Under the pieces are notes generated by a model. It was given only the letters and a program-made list of their open reading frames with translations, ran no database searches and was not told the origin of the DNA. The translations under genes and the position numbers were made by a program. From Macrotrachela quadricornifera (Eukaryota > Rotifera > Eurotatoria > Philodinida > Philodinidae): a stretch of DNA of 64,000 nucleotides. The stretch's first letter is position 1, and each line of letters starts with the position of its first letter. This document shows positions 62,501 through 64,000 of this stretch, one piece after another. The stretch lies in NCBI GenBank assembly GCA_022393335.1, contig JAJEKB010019999.1:143183-207182 (forward strand), in the 5' to 3' direction.

Positions 62501-63361
62501 CCACCAGAGAGAAAAACAGCTAAAAAAATAAAAGAAAATATTATTAATAAAATTTTGTTTTCAAAATTAATATTAATTTACCAAAAAATTGTTCTTTTCC
62601 AAACATTCGTATAATTGGTTCACTAAATGACCATAATACATACATATTACAAAAAAAATGTATTCCATTATAATGACTAAATGTTGATAATAACATTGAA
62701 CTAACATTTGCTATTTAAATAAAATGAAGATTTTTTTATTTTTTTTCATATTAAATAAATAATTATACGTTTATATGGACTTGATGTAAAATATTTTAAT
62801 AAAAATGGTTCAAATCGTTTTATTCTCCATGCAAGAAAAACAATTAAATTTAAACCAATTATTGTTCCTATTACTCGTTTAGGTTCAGAAATATCACGCC
62901 AAATATTTTTTAACTAAAAAATAAAAAATAAAATTTTATTTTATTTTAAATTAAAAACGAATACTTGTGATGATATTTGTTGAGATTTATCTTTTAATTG
63001 CCAACGTTCTTTCATTTTTCGTAATTTATTTCGTTGTGATTCATATTGCCATAGAGCACATGTAACAAATGAAGTACCTACAAACTTTAAAAAATAAAAA
63101 TAATATATTTTGTTTTTTATTTTATTTCTATACAGTAATAGTAAATATTGTTGGTCGAATAAGTAGATGACTTGGATGTGGTTCTGTTCGAGGTTCAACA
63201 CGTAAAACTCTCGATTCATCGAAATTTTTTATTGAACGACGTGCTTTTGGTTTTAATGAATTATTCGAAACTTGTGTACGAAATTGTTGAATTAATCGTA
63301 AATAATATGTTGAAGAATTTTTTGATGAACATAATATCGAATTAGAATATCTCATCCACAT
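59570..63361 (-). CDS. PARL: Presenilin-associated rhomboid-like protease, mitochondrial
   Basis: An inner-membrane rhomboid serine protease acting on PINK1, PGAM5 and others. About nine exons run from the ATG at 63361 to the stop at 59570. A basic N-terminus ([17 protein letters not shown]...) is a likely mitochondrial presequence. Then [59 protein letters not shown], and [20 protein letters not shown], the rhomboid GxSG motif with the catalytic serine. [20 protein letters not shown] follows, and [14 protein letters not shown] holds the catalytic histidine. The intron between A and S of the GASG motif (59961-62379) is about 2.4 kb, by far the largest in this gene, and contains a family C repeat. 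Confidence 0.95.
60797..61172. mobile_element. Interspersed repeat (family C), copy 2, in PARL intron
   Basis: Inverted relative to 24873-25244 and alignable end to end, including AAGTAACGCTCGTCT, a central GACCCCGATTACCC block, TGCGGACATACAAGCAAGC and TCTACGAGAAAGAG. About 376 bp, no reading frame. The surrounding intron (61300-62370) is AT-rich without other recognisable content. Confidence 0.7.
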
Positions 63362-64000
63362 AATTAGATTTTTTTTTTTTTTCTATTAAGAAATAAACAA
63401 TGATGCAAGGATCTAAATATAAATAACAAATAAAGCACTATATGAATCAACAATTTTATTCATTCGATTGGATGAATTAATTAACGAATTGATAATTTTA
63501 ATTAATATTTAGTGATCTTGAGCGACATCTTGATTACTTTAAATAATATTATATGTAGAAAATTTTTCTATTGTATATAAGATAAATAATCTCTTAACAT
63601 ATGGATGAAAATAATAAATGTTAGATATACAGACATATATTATATTACAATATCTCCTGTTGATTAATGATGAGCATCTATTGTGATCGTTTTCATCATC
63701 ATGTTAAATATCAAGATCATTAGTCTATATTGTTAATAATTTTCGAAATCTGTTTTCTTTTAATTTACAGTATTACGCATACTGTTTGAACAACACCTAC
63801 AGGGATCGATGTTTTTTCATTCTTTATATCACAAATAATCTTTGTTAGAAAAAAATTTTTTTAAATATATATGGAAATTAAATCAATATTGTTTTATGCT
63901 GACATATGTGAATGTTATTCTATAAAGTTCAAAAATAATTCTTATGAAATCATGAAAAAATAGACTTCAAAAAAAGCACAATTTTTTTGTCTTTATTATA
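63362..64000. other. Region upstream of PARL
   Basis: AT-rich; a T run precedes the PARL start on the reverse strand. Presumably the PARL promoter. No exon or element is recognised to the window end. Confidence 0.4.

Noticed and set aside
1..64000. CRISPR arrays, bacterial operons or prophage
   Set aside because: Nothing with regular direct repeats and spacers; pervasive spliceosomal introns show a eukaryotic nuclear sequence.
1..64000. tRNA and rRNA genes
   Set aside because: No convincing A-box/B-box pair or rRNA-like block was noticed by eye; a covariance-model scan would be decisive.

Overview
This is a nuclear segment from a small-genome, AT-rich animal. Protein-coding genes are broken by many tiny introns (mostly about 45-70 bp, GT...AG), CGN arginine codons are used freely, and there are animal-specific genes (two FoxA forkhead genes, a CDK5 activator p35, WTAP, SNAPC4, a WIP/verprolin, NAGLU). 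The combination looks most like a rotifer, plausibly a bdelloid. That placement is inference from composition and gene structure, not a sequence search.

Layout: (1) 1-4169, non-coding, rich in microsatellites. (2) 4170-9172, a compact cluster: U2AF1 (minus) head-to-head with an HSD17B12-like reductase, followed after only 69 bp by fumarylacetoacetase (FAH). (3) 9173-14036, a long upstream region and a CDK5R1-like p35 gene. (4) 14037-26353, a transposon-rich stretch with hAT, piggyBac-like and Merlin remnants and one unknown gene whose second exon appears split by a 3.46-kb TA-flanked element, itself carrying a 399-bp foldback element. (5) 26354-30975, WTAP then SNAPC4. (6) 30976-38991, a secreted DUF4139-type protein (minus), a deleted hAT transposon with both ends, and a degenerate ~163-bp tandem repeat. 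(7) 38992-45836, PSMD12 (Rpn5) then NAGLU, 165 bp apart. (8) 47463-51108, two single-exon FoxA-type genes in tandem on the minus strand. (9) 54404-63361, four minus-strand genes in transcription order PARL, SLC16/MCT-like transporter, WIP, TIMM10.

The genes are mostly housekeeping: splicing and m6A methylation (U2AF1, WTAP), snRNA transcription (SNAPC4), proteasome (PSMD12), mitochondrial import and proteolysis (TIMM10, PARL), lysosomal and amino-acid catabolism (NAGLU, FAH), fatty-acid elongation (HSD17B12-like). Several downstream genes in same-strand runs (FAH, SNAPC4, NAGLU, WIP) have a pyrimidine tract and AG directly before the ATG, as expected for spliced-leader trans-splicing of operon-like transcripts.

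The most notable signals are: the three-level nested insertion at 19439-23050; the near-identical DNA in the second half of the two FoxA forkhead domains, suggesting gene conversion; several miniature elements with readable target-site duplications, including a 58-bp one; and the AG|ATG gene starts. Exon boundaries were hand-read; positions next to long homopolymers may be off by one or two bases.
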